Under the pieces are notes generated by a model that was not told the DNA's origin, did not search any database, and saw nothing but the letters and a program-made list of their open reading frames with translations. Both the position numbers and the translations under genes were made by a program. A DNA stretch of 34,750 nucleotides from an uncultured Opitutaceae bacterium (lineage in GTDB: Bacteria; Verrucomicrobiota; Verrucomicrobiia; Opitutales; Opitutaceae). The stretch is from positions 1-34,750 of the forward strand of contig CAITEC010000123.1 of NCBI GenBank assembly GCA_903891325.1, written 5' to 3'. This document shows positions 15,418 through 24,274 of this stretch, piece after piece (the stretch's first letter is position 1; every line of letters starts with the position of its first letter).

Positions 15418-16995
15418 TTGTCCCTGAAGCTGCCAGCGCCGTGTCCGTTCCGTGCCATCGCCCTTTGGCTTGGGCTGGCCGCTGCGTTCCCCTGGACGGC
15501 CCTGCCGGCTGAAGAGACCAACCTCTGGCCGGTCTCGGTGTCGAAGACCGGACCGGCGGGAAATCGGGAGTCCTGGAGCGCCCTCGGGCCCTTTTTGTTC
15601 GATTATGTCAACAGGCCCGGGGCGCCGATCCCGGACGCGGCGGCCAGAAAGGCAGTCGGGCAGCAGCCGGCCCAGCCCGGGGACGTGATTTCGGGCTTCC
15701 GCCCATTCTATGTCCAGCGCAGGACCCCTGCCGGCGTCATGGCCGAGGCGACCGTCCTCTATCCGATCTTCTACTATCGAAGCTACGGCGACAGCCACCT
15801 GTGGAGCGTCTTCAACATTATAAACCTGTACGGCCGAAATCCGGGCGCGGATCCCGGCGCGACCGCCGACGATCAGACCTTCGACATCTGGCCCTTCTAT
15901 TTTTCCCGCGACGCCCACGATCCCTCCTCGTCCTACAAGGGGCTCTTCCCGATCGCCGGCGAGATGCAGGGGCATCTCAGCTACGCGAAGCTCGAGTGGG
16001 TGCTGTTTCCGCTCTGGGTGAGGACGGAAAAATCGGGCGCGACCACGACCCAGACCCCCTGGCCCATCGTCCGGAGAACGGTGGGCGCCGAGCAGGGCTT
16101 TGCCGTCTGGCCGCTCTTCGGCCGAAAGGTGCGCCCGGGAGTATTCTCCCGCGAGTATTTTCTCTGGCCCCTCACCTGGAACAACACGATCCAGCCGCCC
16201 GAGGAGAAGCCGCCGGGCACCCCGCCGAAGCGCCAGGTCGGCGTCCTGCCCTTCTACTCGGCCGATACCGGGCCCGACTCGGTGTCCCGGAATTTCCTCT
16301 GGCCCTTTTTCGGATACACGGACCGGAAAGCGCCCGACCGCTATCACGAGACGCGGTATTTCTATCCCCTCCTGGTGCAGGGGCACGGGGATGCCGTCAC
16401 GGTCGACCGGGTTGGCCCGTTCTACACCCACTCGATCCACAAGGGCGTCGACAAGACCTGGGTCCTCTGGCCGCTCTGGCGCCGGATCGCCTTGAATGAC
16501 GACGGCCTCGACCAGACCAAGACGCAGTTCCTCTACTTTCTCTACTGGGACCTCCTGCAGCGCAGCGCGTCCAATCCCGCGGCGGCCACGGCGCGAAAGA
16601 CCTTCGTGTGGCCGCTGTTCAGCTACTGGAACAACGGGGCCGGAAGCCGGCAGTTCCAGGCGCTCGGCCTCTTCGACGTTTTCTTCCCTGATAACGAGAA
16701 CGTCCGGGAGTCGTGGGCCCCCCTTGCGGCGGTGGTCCGGCATGCGGAGGCGCCCGACGGCGGCTCGCGGACGTCCCTGCTGTGGAATGCGGTCACATGG
16801 GAGCGGCACCCGGCCGCCGGCACGTCGTCCTTTCACCTCGGCCCCCTCCTGGCGATATCGCACGGGCCGGGCGTCTCACGCGTCTCGATCGGCGGCGGCC
16901 TGGCCGGGCTGGAGCGGGGGGCCGCCGCGGGCTGGCGCCTGTTCAGCATGGAGTTTTCCGGAAGCCGCGGCAACATCGCCTCCTCAAAACGGTGA
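15418..16995 (+). CDS. Secreted WP-repeat protein upstream of mlaEFD, function unknown
   Basis: 525 residues; no family that I can name. A probable signal peptide (FRAIALWLGLAAAFPWTALPA) is followed by a protein made of many short aromatic strands. Eight Trp-Pro dipeptides occur in a shared context (NLWPVS, DIWPFY, TPWPIV, AVWPLF, FLWPLT, FLWPFF, VLWPLW, FVWPLF), with several variants (VLYPIF, VLFPLW, YFYPLL, VLPFY). The spacing, about 25-50 residues, and alternating polar/aromatic pattern suggest repeated beta hairpins, possibly an outer-membrane barrel or a beta-propeller. The only in-frame start near the signal peptide is TTG 15418; there is no clear ribosome binding site. One base separates its stop from the mlaE ATG, so it is coupled to the lipid transporter genes. 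Confidence 0.75.
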   Translation: MSLKLPAPCPFRAIALWLGLAAAFPWTALPAEETNLWPVSVSKTGPAGNRESWSALGPFLFDYVNRPGAPIPDAAARKAVGQQPAQPGDVISGFRPFYVQRRTPAGVMAEATVLYPIFYYRSYGDSHLWSVFNIINLYGRNPGADPGATADDQTFDIWPFYFSRDAHDPSSSYKGLFPIAGEMQGHLSYAKLEWVLFPLWVRTEKSGATTTQTPWPIVRRTVGAEQGFAVWPLFGRKVRPGVFSREYFLWPLTWNNTIQPPEEKPPGTPPKRQVGVLPFYSADTGPDSVSRNFLWPFFGYTDRKAPDRYHETRYFYPLLVQGHGDAVTVDRVGPFYTHSIHKGVDKTWVLWPLWRRIALNDDGLDQTKTQFLYFLYWDLLQRSASNPAAATARKTFVWPLFSYWNNGAGSRQFQALGLFDVFFPDNENVRESWAPLAAVVRHAEAPDGGSRTSLLWNAVTWERHPAAGTSSFHLGPLLAISHGPGVSRVSIGGGLAGLERGAAAGWRLFSMEFSGSRGNIASSKR

Positions 16996-16996
16996 C

Positions 16997-17749
16997 ATGA
17001 GACAAATCAGATCCATCCTCGAGGGTGTCGGAAGCACGGTGCAGCTCCTGCTGCGCGCGCTGTCGTATGTGGCGACCCTGCCCCGGCAGTCCTCGCGCTT
17101 CATCGAGCAGTGCTACCTGATCGGCTACACGACCCTGCCCATCGTCGGGATCCTGAGCTTCTTCATCGGAAGCGTGCTCGCGCTGCAGGCGGGCTACTCG
17201 ATGCAGAACTTCGGGGTGATGCAGTTCATCGGCTCGCTGGTCGGCCTTTCCCTGGCCCGCGAGCTCGGGCCGGTGATGGTCGCCATCCTGGTCACCGGCC
17301 GCGTCGGTTCCGCGATCACCGCCGAACTGGCATCGATGAAGGTCTACCAGGAGGTCGACGCCCTGATCACCATGAACATTCCGCCGGAGCGCATGCTCGT
17401 CCTGCCGCGGCTTGCCGCCGTCGCGGTCATGATGCCGGTCCTGACGGTCATAGCGAACATCGTGGGCTGGTTCGGGGGCGCCATGATCTGCAAGTACACG
17501 GCGTTCATCTCGCTTTCGCCCAAGGCCTATTTCGCCTCGATGGTCCAGTACACGAAGTTCAAGGACGTCTTCGACGGCATGGTCAAGGCCGAGGTGTTCG
17601 GCCTGGTGGTCGTGCTGGTCTGCTGCAACATCGGGCTGAACACCCGGGGCGGTCCCCGGGAGATCGGCGCGTCCGTCACCCGCGCCGTCGTCGTCTCCCT
17701 CATCCTCATCCTCGTGCTCGATTACTTCGTCACGAAGATCCTCATTTAA
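16997..17749 (+). CDS. mlaE: Phospholipid ABC transporter permease MlaE
   Basis: 250-residue MlaE/YrbE-type permease. It forms the inner-membrane part of an MCE lipid-transport complex with MlaF and MlaD. Family marks: five to six helices, FFIGSVLALQAGYSMQNFG, the LARELGPVMVAILVTGRVGSAITAELASMKVYQEVDAL segment that contacts the ATPase, and VKAEVFGLVVVLVCCNIGLNTRGG with the conserved KaxxFG-x-GC-like pattern. ATG 16997 is one base after the WP-repeat gene; mlaF starts nine bases after its stop. An MlaB STAS subunit gene is not present. Confidence 0.96.
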   Translation: MRQIRSILEGVGSTVQLLLRALSYVATLPRQSSRFIEQCYLIGYTTLPIVGILSFFIGSVLALQAGYSMQNFGVMQFIGSLVGLSLARELGPVMVAILVTGRVGSAITAELASMKVYQEVDALITMNIPPERMLVLPRLAAVAVMMPVLTVIANIVGWFGGAMICKYTAFISLSPKAYFASMVQYTKFKDVFDGMVKAEVFGLVVVLVCCNIGLNTRGGPREIGASVTRAVVVSLILILVLDYFVTKILI

Positions 17750-17758
17750 CCGCCCGCC

Positions 17759-18571
17759 ATGGCCAGCCCCGCATCCCAGCCCAATCCCCTCCCCGCCGCG
17801 GAGTCGCCCGCGGTCGGGGTCTCCGTCGAGGCCCTGTCCAAGAGCTACGGCAAGCTCGACGTGTTCAAGGATGTCACCTTTGCGGTCGAGCCCGGCGAGA
17901 TCTTTGTCCTGATGGGCCCGAGCGGCTCGGGCAAGAGCGTCCTCCTCAGGCAGGTCGCCGGGCTTGAGACCCCGACCTCCGGCCGGGTCATGATCGACGG
18001 CCACGACGCGGGGTCCGCCGAGACGCGCGAGCACGTCCGCCGCGCGCTCGTTTTCCAGGCCGGCGCCCTCTTCAATTCGCTGAGCGTCTACGACAACCTC
18101 GCGCTCTATCCCCGCGAGCACCAGATGGGCACCGAGGACCAGATCAGGGAGAAGGTCATGCGGGCACTGGAGATCCTCTCCCTGGGGAAGACCGCGGAGA
18201 CGTTCCCGTCCCAGCTTTCCGGGGGCATGAAGAAGCGCGTGGCGATCGCCCGCGCCCTGGTCATGGAGCCCCAGCTCCTCCTCTACGACGAGCCGACCAG
18301 CGAGCTCGACCCGGTGATGTCGGCGACCATTGACGAGATCATCGGCTCGCTGAGGAAGGAGTACCACGTCACCTCGGTCGTGGTCTCGCACGACTGCGAC
18401 CTCGCGCTGAGCATTGCCGACCGGGTCGGCTTCCTCATGGACGGCCGCCTGGTCCATGTCGGCAAGCCTGCCGACCTGCGCGAGCCGGCCGACCCGCGCA
18501 TCGCCGAATTCCTGAACCCGAAGATCGACGTCGGAAATCCCCGATTCAAGAAGATCCACACCGAAACCTAG
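17759..18571 (+). CDS. mlaF: Phospholipid ABC transporter ATPase MlaF
   Basis: 270 residues. It hydrolyses ATP to drive lipid movement through MlaE/MlaD. Walker A GPSGSGKS spans residues 53-60; the signature is LSGGMKKRVAIARAL; Walker B is LLLYDEPTSELDPV; the switch His lies in SVVVSHDCDLALS. The Mla-type signature LSGGMKKR and EPTSELDP (Gly/Ser in place of GLDP) fit the MlaF/Mkl class. The tail ends near KIDVGNPRFKK. It is in the middle of the operon. Confidence 0.96.
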   Translation: MASPASQPNPLPAAESPAVGVSVEALSKSYGKLDVFKDVTFAVEPGEIFVLMGPSGSGKSVLLRQVAGLETPTSGRVMIDGHDAGSAETREHVRRALVFQAGALFNSLSVYDNLALYPREHQMGTEDQIREKVMRALEILSLGKTAETFPSQLSGGMKKRVAIARALVMEPQLLLYDEPTSELDPVMSATIDEIIGSLRKEYHVTSVVVSHDCDLALSIADRVGFLMDGRLVHVGKPADLREPADPRIAEFLNPKIDVGNPRFKKIHTET

Positions 18572-18586
18572 ACGGAGAAACGCATC

Positions 18587-19582
18587 ATGAACAACGCACA
18601 GCAGACCGCCCGCGTAGGGCTGTTTTTCCTCCTCGGGGTCGCCCTCATCTGGGTGACCTACGAAACCCTCAGCGGCGGCAAGCTGTTTCGCGACCAGGGT
18701 TACACGCTGATCGCGGGCTTTGACGACGTGAAGGACCTGAAGAAGGGCGACGACGTCCGGATGGCCGGCGTGAAGATCGGCTCCATCGACCTCACGCGGC
18801 TCGACGGCCGGCGCGCGGTGGCCGTGCTGCGCGTGGACTCCGGGGTCCTGATCCCGCGGGACGCGACCGCCACGATCTATATGGCCGGCCTCCTGGGCTC
18901 CAATTACGTCGGGATCGGCATGGGGACCGCGGGGGTTCCGCCGCTCTCCGACGGGCAGGAGATTTCCACGACCGTCACTCCGGATTTCAACACGATCATG
19001 AGCGAACTGGGCAACCTCGGGAAGAAGCTCGACGGCGCCCTCGGTTCCTTCAGCTCGGCGATGAACGGCGACGGCAAGGGAAACGGCGGTCTCATCCAGA
19101 ACCTCGACCACCTGGTGACCGACAACCGGGACAAGATCGGCGCGACCCTCTCGAACCTCCAGAGCGTCTCCGAAAAGATCAACAACGGGGAGGGCACCCT
19201 TGGGAAGCTCGTCAACGATCCCGACCTCCACGACCAGCTCCTCGCGGCGATCAACGAGCTCAAGGCGACGGCGACCCAGGCCAACAGCTTCATGGCCAAT
19301 GCCCAGGGCATCGTCGACCACGTGAAGTCCGGCCAGGGCTCGCTGGGCATGCTCCTCTACGACCCGCAGTCCGCGGAGAACCTGAGGGTTGCAGTCCAGG
19401 ACTTCCGCGACGTCTCCGACAAGCTGGCGAAGGGCCAGGGGACGCTCGGGAAGCTGATCAGCGACGACAGCCTCTACCTGAGCGCGCAGAGCACGATGAA
19501 GAAGGCCGATCGGGCGCTCGACGGCATGACCGACTCCGGCCCGATCACCGCGGTCGGGATCGTGGCCAACGCGCTGTTCTGA
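18587..19582 (+). CDS. mlaD: MCE-domain lipid-transfer protein MlaD
   Basis: 331 residues, much longer than E. coli MlaD (183). It has an N-terminal membrane anchor (ARVGLFFLLGVALIWVTYETL), then one MCE domain (YTLIAGFDDVKDLKKGDDVRMAGVKIGSI ... ATIYMAGLLGSNYVGIGMG). The rest, from about residue 140, is helical and holds three copies of a glycine-rich repeat: GEGTLGKLVNDPDL, GQGSLGMLLYDPQS and GQGTLGKLISDDSL. Such repeats occur in long MCE proteins and may build an extended tube or tether through the periplasm. A purine-rich GGAG lies ten bases upstream of ATG 18587. Its stop codon is inside a hairpin shared with the convergent gene. Confidence 0.95.
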   Translation: MNNAQQTARVGLFFLLGVALIWVTYETLSGGKLFRDQGYTLIAGFDDVKDLKKGDDVRMAGVKIGSIDLTRLDGRRAVAVLRVDSGVLIPRDATATIYMAGLLGSNYVGIGMGTAGVPPLSDGQEISTTVTPDFNTIMSELGNLGKKLDGALGSFSSAMNGDGKGNGGLIQNLDHLVTDNRDKIGATLSNLQSVSEKINNGEGTLGKLVNDPDLHDQLLAAINELKATATQANSFMANAQGIVDHVKSGQGSLGMLLYDPQSAENLRVAVQDFRDVSDKLAKGQGTLGKLISDDSLYLSAQSTMKKADRALDGMTDSGPITAVGIVANALF

Positions 19583-19600
19583 CCCGGGCCGCCCCGGGTC
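19581..19600. terminator. Hairpin between mlaD and the AsmA-like gene
   Basis: Perfect 8-bp stem GACCCGGG / CCCGGGTC (19581-19588, 19593-19600) with a four-base loop. It overlaps the stop codons of both convergent genes and is symmetric, so it can work on both strands. There is no T-run, so it is a weak or rho-assisted stop. Confidence 0.5.
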
Positions 19601-20315
19601 AGTGCTTCCCGCCGAAGAGCCCCTTCAGACCCGAGCTGACCGCCGCGCCCATCGTCGAGCCGATCTTCCCGGCCGCCTCGGTCGTCGCCGTGACAACGCT
19701 CTCGCTCACGCTGCGCATGATCGCCAGGGCGAGCTGGTCGGCGGTGATCCCTCCCTCCCGGGTCCCGAGGTCGGTCAGGTCGATGGTCGGCATGGGGAGG
19801 GCGATGGCGGCCGGCCCCACGCCCAGCCTGATCGTGCCGTTCTGGAGCCTGAAGTGCCTGACCTCGAATTTCATGGGCTTGCCCGAGGCCGTCGCGGGCT
19901 TCGCGGAACCGTCGTCGGCCCCGGACTCCATGCCCTTCAGCAGGGCGCCGATGTTGCTCGTGAGGACCCTGGTCTCGTAGACGAACTGCGGCCCGTCGAT
20001 CAGGACGTCCTTGACGACGATGTGGTCGCCCAGGATGGAGAAGGGCGAGGCCTCGACGTGGATCTCCTTCATTGAGAAGGCGCGGTCCGAGCTCCAGCCG
20101 GGGGGATTGCCCACCACCAGGCCGCTCAGGGTCCCGCCGCCGCTCAGCGGCGAGATCCGGGCGGACACCAGCGTGACCGGCACGTGGATGATTCCCGGTG
20201 CGAAGCGATTGACGCCGGCGGTGACAATCGAGCCGAGGATGATGGAGAATCCGAAATAGACGACGGCGAGGACGACCGCGACAATCGCCATGATCCGAAT
20301 GGACTTCTTTTTCAT
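19599..20315 (-). CDS. AsmA-like membrane-anchored protein
   Basis: 238 residues. An N-terminal anchor ([23 protein letters not shown]) is followed by a stretch with the look of an AsmA/DUF748 repeat: [46 protein letters not shown] ... [36 protein letters not shown], then [18 protein letters not shown]. The C-terminal helix is Ala/Gly/Ser-rich. AsmA-like proteins are thought to form lipid-carrying bridges in the envelope, so the place beside mlaEFD is sensible, though this protein is far too short to span the periplasm alone. Start ATG 20315 gives a proper signal anchor. Convergent with mlaD; head to head with parE. Confidence 0.75.
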   Translation of the reverse strand: MKKKSIRIMAIVAVVLAVVYFGFSIILGSIVTAGVNRFAPGIIHVPVTLVSARISPLSGGGTLSGLVVGNPPGWSSDRAFSMKEIHVEASPFSILGDHIVVKDVLIDGPQFVYETRVLTSNIGALLKGMESGADDGSAKPATASGKPMKFEVRHFRLQNGTIRLGVGPAAIALPMPTIDLTDLGTREGGITADQLALAIMRSVSESVVTATTEAAGKIGSTMGAAVSSGLKGLFGGKH

Positions 20316-20417
20316 GGGCTGGATCGTGCAGCAATCGCCGGCGCCCGGGAAGCGCAAACCCGGAAAAAATTCCGGGTAAACGCTTGCCTCCGCGGCATCC
20401 GGCTTTTCGGTTGTGGG

Positions 20418-22259
20418 ATGGCGTCGAACTATACCGAAGCGAGCATCAAGACCCTTTCCTCGACCGAGCACATCCGCCTGCGGCCGGGCATGTACATCGG
20501 GCGGCTGGGCGACGGCGCCCACGCGGAGGACGGCATTTACGTGCTGCTGAAGGAGACGGTGGACAACTCCGTCGACGAGTTCGCCATGGGCTCGGGGAAG
20601 AAGATCGAGATCGACCTGAAGGACAACAGCGTGCGCGTGCGCGACTACGGCCGGGGCATTCCCCTGGGCAAGCTGCTGGAGTGCGTCTCGGTGATCAACA
20701 CGGGCGCCAAGTACGACAGCGAGACGTTCAAGAAGGCGGTCGGCCTGAACGGGGTCGGCCAGAAGGCGGTCAACGCGCTGTCGCTGGCCTACCGCGCCCA
20801 GGCCGTCCGGGAGGGGGAGACGAAGGTCGTCGAGTTCGCCCGGGGCAAGCTCGCGAAGGATCACCGGGTGGCGAAGACCGCGGAGCGCAACGGGACGATC
20901 GTCGAGTTCACGCCCGACGGGGAGCTCTTCGGCAAGGACTTCCGCTTCCGGCCGGAGTTTGTCGAGGACATGCTCTGGACCTACGCCTACCTCAACCGCG
21001 GGCTGACCCTCACCCTCAACGGGAAGCCCTTCAAGTCCGAGGGCGGCCTGCGCGACCTGCTGGAGAAGAACCTCATCGGGGAGCCCCTGTACCCGATCAT
21101 CCACCTGGAGGGCGACGACATCGAGATCGCGCTCACGCACGGCACCCACTACGGCGAGGAGTACCACTCCTTCGTCAACGGCCAGCACACGACCATGGGC
21201 GGCACGCACCAGGCGGCCTTCCGCGAGGCGCTCGTCGAGACGGTCCGCAATTTCTACAAGAAGGACTTCGACGCCGCGGACGTGCGGCAGTCGGTCGCCG
21301 CCGCGGTCTCCATCCGCGTGATCGAGCCGGTCTTCGAGTCCCAGACCAAGACCAAGCTCGGCTCCTCGGACATCGCGCCGGGCGGCCCGTCGATCCGGGA
21401 ATTCATCGGCAAGTTCGTCCAGCAGAGCCTGGACACCTACCTGCACAAGCACCCGGAGGCCGCCGAGGCGATCCGGCGCAAGATCGACGAGAGCGAGCTC
21501 GAGCGAAAGGAGCTGGCCGGGATCCGTAGCCTCGCCCGCGAGCGGGCGAAGAAGGCGTCGCTGCACAACCGCAAGCTGCGCGACTGCCGCGTCCACCTGG
21601 GCGACAAGGACGGGCGGGCCGAGGGCAGCGCGCTTTTCATCGTCGAGGGCGACTCGGCGGCCGGCAGCCTCACCGCCTGCCGGGACGTCCAGACCCAGGC
21701 GGTCTTCGCCCTGAAGGGCAAGCCGCTGAACACCTACGGGCTCTCCAAGAAGGTCATCTATGAGAACGAGGAGTTCCACCTCCTCCAGTCCGCGCTGAAC
21801 ATCGAGGACGGGATCGACGGCCTGCGCTACGGGCGGGTCGTGATCGCGACCGACGCGGACGTCGACGGGATGCACATCCGGCTGCTCCTCATCTCCTTTT
21901 TCCTCCAGTTCTTCCCCGACCTGATCGCCCGCGGGCGGCTCTTCATCCTGGAGACCCCGCTCTTCCGCGTGCGCAACAAGAAGGAGACCGTCTACTGCTA
22001 TTCCGAGCGCGAGAAGCAGGCAGCCGCGGCCCGGCTCGGCGCCGCGCACGAGATCACCCGCTTCAAGGGGCTGGGGGAGATCTCCGCCGGGGAGTTCAAG
22101 GCCTTCATCGGCGAGGAGATCCGCCTGGAGCCGATCTCACTGAACCACCTCCATGACAGCGCCGAGCTGCTGTCCTTCTTCATGGGCAAGAACACGCCGG
22201 AGCGGCAGGACTTCATCATCGCAAACCTCAAGGTTGAAAAGGACCTTGTCGAAGCATGA
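20418..22259 (+). CDS. parE: DNA topoisomerase IV subunit B (GyrB/ParE family)
   Basis: 613 residues. With ParC it makes double-strand breaks to unlink daughter chromosomes. GHKL ATPase motifs: [39 protein letters not shown]. The TOPRIM domain has EGDSAAGS (Glu410) and DADVDGMHI (Asp479-Asp483). It is shorter than GyrB and lacks an insert, which fits ParE. The start ATG 20418 is followed by [27 protein letters not shown], the usual beginning. The stop overlaps the parC start (ATGA at 22256-22259), so translation is coupled. GyrB versus ParE is inferred from the pairing and the short partner. Confidence 0.9.
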   Translation: MASNYTEASIKTLSSTEHIRLRPGMYIGRLGDGAHAEDGIYVLLKETVDNSVDEFAMGSGKKIEIDLKDNSVRVRDYGRGIPLGKLLECVSVINTGAKYDSETFKKAVGLNGVGQKAVNALSLAYRAQAVREGETKVVEFARGKLAKDHRVAKTAERNGTIVEFTPDGELFGKDFRFRPEFVEDMLWTYAYLNRGLTLTLNGKPFKSEGGLRDLLEKNLIGEPLYPIIHLEGDDIEIALTHGTHYGEEYHSFVNGQHTTMGGTHQAAFREALVETVRNFYKKDFDAADVRQSVAAAVSIRVIEPVFESQTKTKLGSSDIAPGGPSIREFIGKFVQQSLDTYLHKHPEAAEAIRRKIDESELERKELAGIRSLARERAKKASLHNRKLRDCRVHLGDKDGRAEGSALFIVEGDSAAGSLTACRDVQTQAVFALKGKPLNTYGLSKKVIYENEEFHLLQSALNIEDGIDGLRYGRVVIATDADVDGMHIRLLLISFFLQFFPDLIARGRLFILETPLFRVRNKKETVYCYSEREKQAAAARLGAAHEITRFKGLGEISAGEFKAFIGEEIRLEPISLNHLHDSAELLSFFMGKNTPERQDFIIANLKVEKDLVEA

Positions 22260-24202
22260 AACTCGGCAATTCCAAGGCGCCGCTGGCGCGCGACTACCAG
22301 ACGTGGTTTCTCGACTACGCGAGCTACGTGATCCTCGACCGCGCCGTACCCCACATCGACGACGGGCTCAAGCCGGTCCAGCGCCGGATCCTGCACACCC
22401 TCTGGGAGATGGAGGACGGCCGCTTCCACAAGGTCGCCAACGTCGTCGGCGCGGCCATGCGCTTCCATCCGCACGGCGACGCCTCGATCGGCGCCTCGCT
22501 CGTGGGGATGGGCCAGCGCGCCGTCCTCATCGAGCCGCAGGGAAACTTCGGCAACCCGCTGACCGGCGACGAGGCGGCGGCGGCCCGGTACATCGAGGCC
22601 CGGCTCACCCCCTTCGCCAAGGAGGTCCTCTTCAACCCAAAGACGACCGCCTGGCAGCTCAGCTACGACGGGCGCAACCGCGAGCCGGTCACGCTGCCCT
22701 CGAAGTTCCCGCTGCTCCTCCTGGACGGCGCCGAGGGGATCGCCGTCGGCCTGTCCACCAAGATCCTGCCGCATAATTTCAACGACCTGTGCCGCGCGGC
22801 GGTGAATCATCTCCAGGGAAAGACATTCCGAATATACCCGGATTTCCCGACCGGCGGGATCGCCGACTTCGGCGAGTACAACGACGGCGAGCGCGGCGGC
22901 AAGGTGAAGGTCCGCGCCCGGATCGAGGCCCGCGGCAAGCAGCTCCTGGCGATCACCGAGCTGCCCTTCGGCACGACGACCGAGTCGCTGATCGAGTCGA
23001 TCCTGGGCGCCAACGCGAAGGGCAAGATCAAGGTCAAGCGCGTGGACGACAACACCGCCGAAGCGGTCGAGATCCTCGTCCACCTGCCGCCCGGCAGCGA
23101 CCCGGCGCAGGTGATCCAGCAGCTCTACGTCTTCACCTCCTGCCAGGTGAGCATCTCGCCGGCGGCCTGCGTCATCGAGGACGACAAGCCGCAGTTCCTG
23201 GGCGTCCGCGAGATCCTCAAGCGCTGCGTGGACCGCGCCAAGTCGCTCCTGAGGCGCGAGCTGGAGATCCGGCTGGCCGAGCTCGAGGAGGCCTGGCACG
23301 CCGACTCGCTCGAGCGCATCTTCATCGAGGAGCGAATCTACCGGCGGATCGAGAAGTCGGCCACCTGGGAGAGCGTGCTCCTGGAGATCCGCGAGGGCCT
23401 GAAGCCCTTCGCCAAGCGCCTGCGCCGCACGATAACCGACGAGGACATCACCCGGCTCACCGAGATCCGGATCAAACGGATCTCCGCCTACAACCGCTTC
23501 CAGGCCGACGAGGCGATCAAGCGGATCGAGGCGGAGGCAAAGGAGGTGAAGGAGAGCCTGCGCAACCTCACCGCCCACGCCGTCCGCTGGTTCGAGGGCC
23601 TCGCGGAGAAGTACGGCAAGGGACGGAAGCGCCGGACCGAGTACGAGGAGATCGGGCAGATCAGCGCCGCGGAGGTCGTCTCGTCCAACCAGCGGCTCTA
23701 CGTCAACCGCGCGGAGGGCTTCATCGGCCTGAACTGGCGGCAGCACGACTTTGTCCAGGAGTGCTCGGTCCTCGACGACGTCATCTGCATCATGGCCGAC
23801 GGCTCGATGAAGGTCGCGAAGGTGGCCGACAAGGTGTTCATGGGCCGGGACATCATCCACTGCGCCATCCTGCCGAAGGACGGCGACACCGGGTTTTACA
23901 CCCTGGTCTACCAGGACAAGGCGAGCGGGAAGGCCTTCGGGAAGCGCTTCCAGATCGGCGGGGTGACCCGCGACCGGCTCTATTCGCTGGTCAAGTCCGA
24001 GGGGTCCCGGGTCGTGCACTTCGAGCGCAGCGCCTCGGAGAAGGCCATGCCCGCGAAGCTGCGCATCCTGCTCGACGGCCGCAGCCGGGCCCGCATCCGG
24101 GAGTTCGACTTCGACTTCTCGAAGATTCCCGTCAGCACCCGGACCGCCCGGGGCCTCACGATCACCAAGTGGCCGGTCAAGGGCGTGGCGCCGGTTGCCT
24201 GA
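22256..24202 (+). CDS. parC: DNA topoisomerase IV subunit A (GyrA/ParC family)
   Basis: 648 residues. It carries the DNA-cleaving tyrosine, Tyr112, in [13 protein letters not shown]. The winged-helix region [19 protein letters not shown] and the [13 protein letters not shown] segment are standard; the quinolone-determining region carries Ser78 in HPHGDASIG. The C-terminal part is short and lacks six full GyrA-box blades, so ParC is more likely than GyrA. A coiled tower ([28 protein letters not shown]) links the two. It is translationally coupled to parE. A separate gyrAB pair is expected elsewhere. Confidence 0.9.
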   Translation: MKLGNSKAPLARDYQTWFLDYASYVILDRAVPHIDDGLKPVQRRILHTLWEMEDGRFHKVANVVGAAMRFHPHGDASIGASLVGMGQRAVLIEPQGNFGNPLTGDEAAAARYIEARLTPFAKEVLFNPKTTAWQLSYDGRNREPVTLPSKFPLLLLDGAEGIAVGLSTKILPHNFNDLCRAAVNHLQGKTFRIYPDFPTGGIADFGEYNDGERGGKVKVRARIEARGKQLLAITELPFGTTTESLIESILGANAKGKIKVKRVDDNTAEAVEILVHLPPGSDPAQVIQQLYVFTSCQVSISPAACVIEDDKPQFLGVREILKRCVDRAKSLLRRELEIRLAELEEAWHADSLERIFIEERIYRRIEKSATWESVLLEIREGLKPFAKRLRRTITDEDITRLTEIRIKRISAYNRFQADEAIKRIEAEAKEVKESLRNLTAHAVRWFEGLAEKYGKGRKRRTEYEEIGQISAAEVVSSNQRLYVNRAEGFIGLNWRQHDFVQECSVLDDVICIMADGSMKVAKVADKVFMGRDIIHCAILPKDGDTGFYTLVYQDKASGKAFGKRFQIGGVTRDRLYSLVKSEGSRVVHFERSASEKAMPAKLRILLDGRSRARIREFDFDFSKIPVSTRTARGLTITKWPVKGVAPVA

Positions 24203-24274
24203 GGCCTCCGGGCAGGCCGCGCCGCGTCCCCGACTTTCCTTGCACTCCCAATCCCGTTCGGCTTCGCCTTGAGG

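Noticed and set aside
16943..19321. 792-codon open frame opposite mlaE-mlaF-mlaD
   Set aside because: Antisense to three well-identified genes, no recognisable motif.
20418..24202. gyrB-gyrA instead of parE-parC
   Set aside because: The A subunit is short (648 residues) and lacks a full six-blade C-terminal domain; kept as topoisomerase IV, though a phylogeny would settle it.
24203..24235. Terminator after parC (GGCCT...AGGCC)
   Set aside because: Only a five-base stem without a T-run; not convincing.
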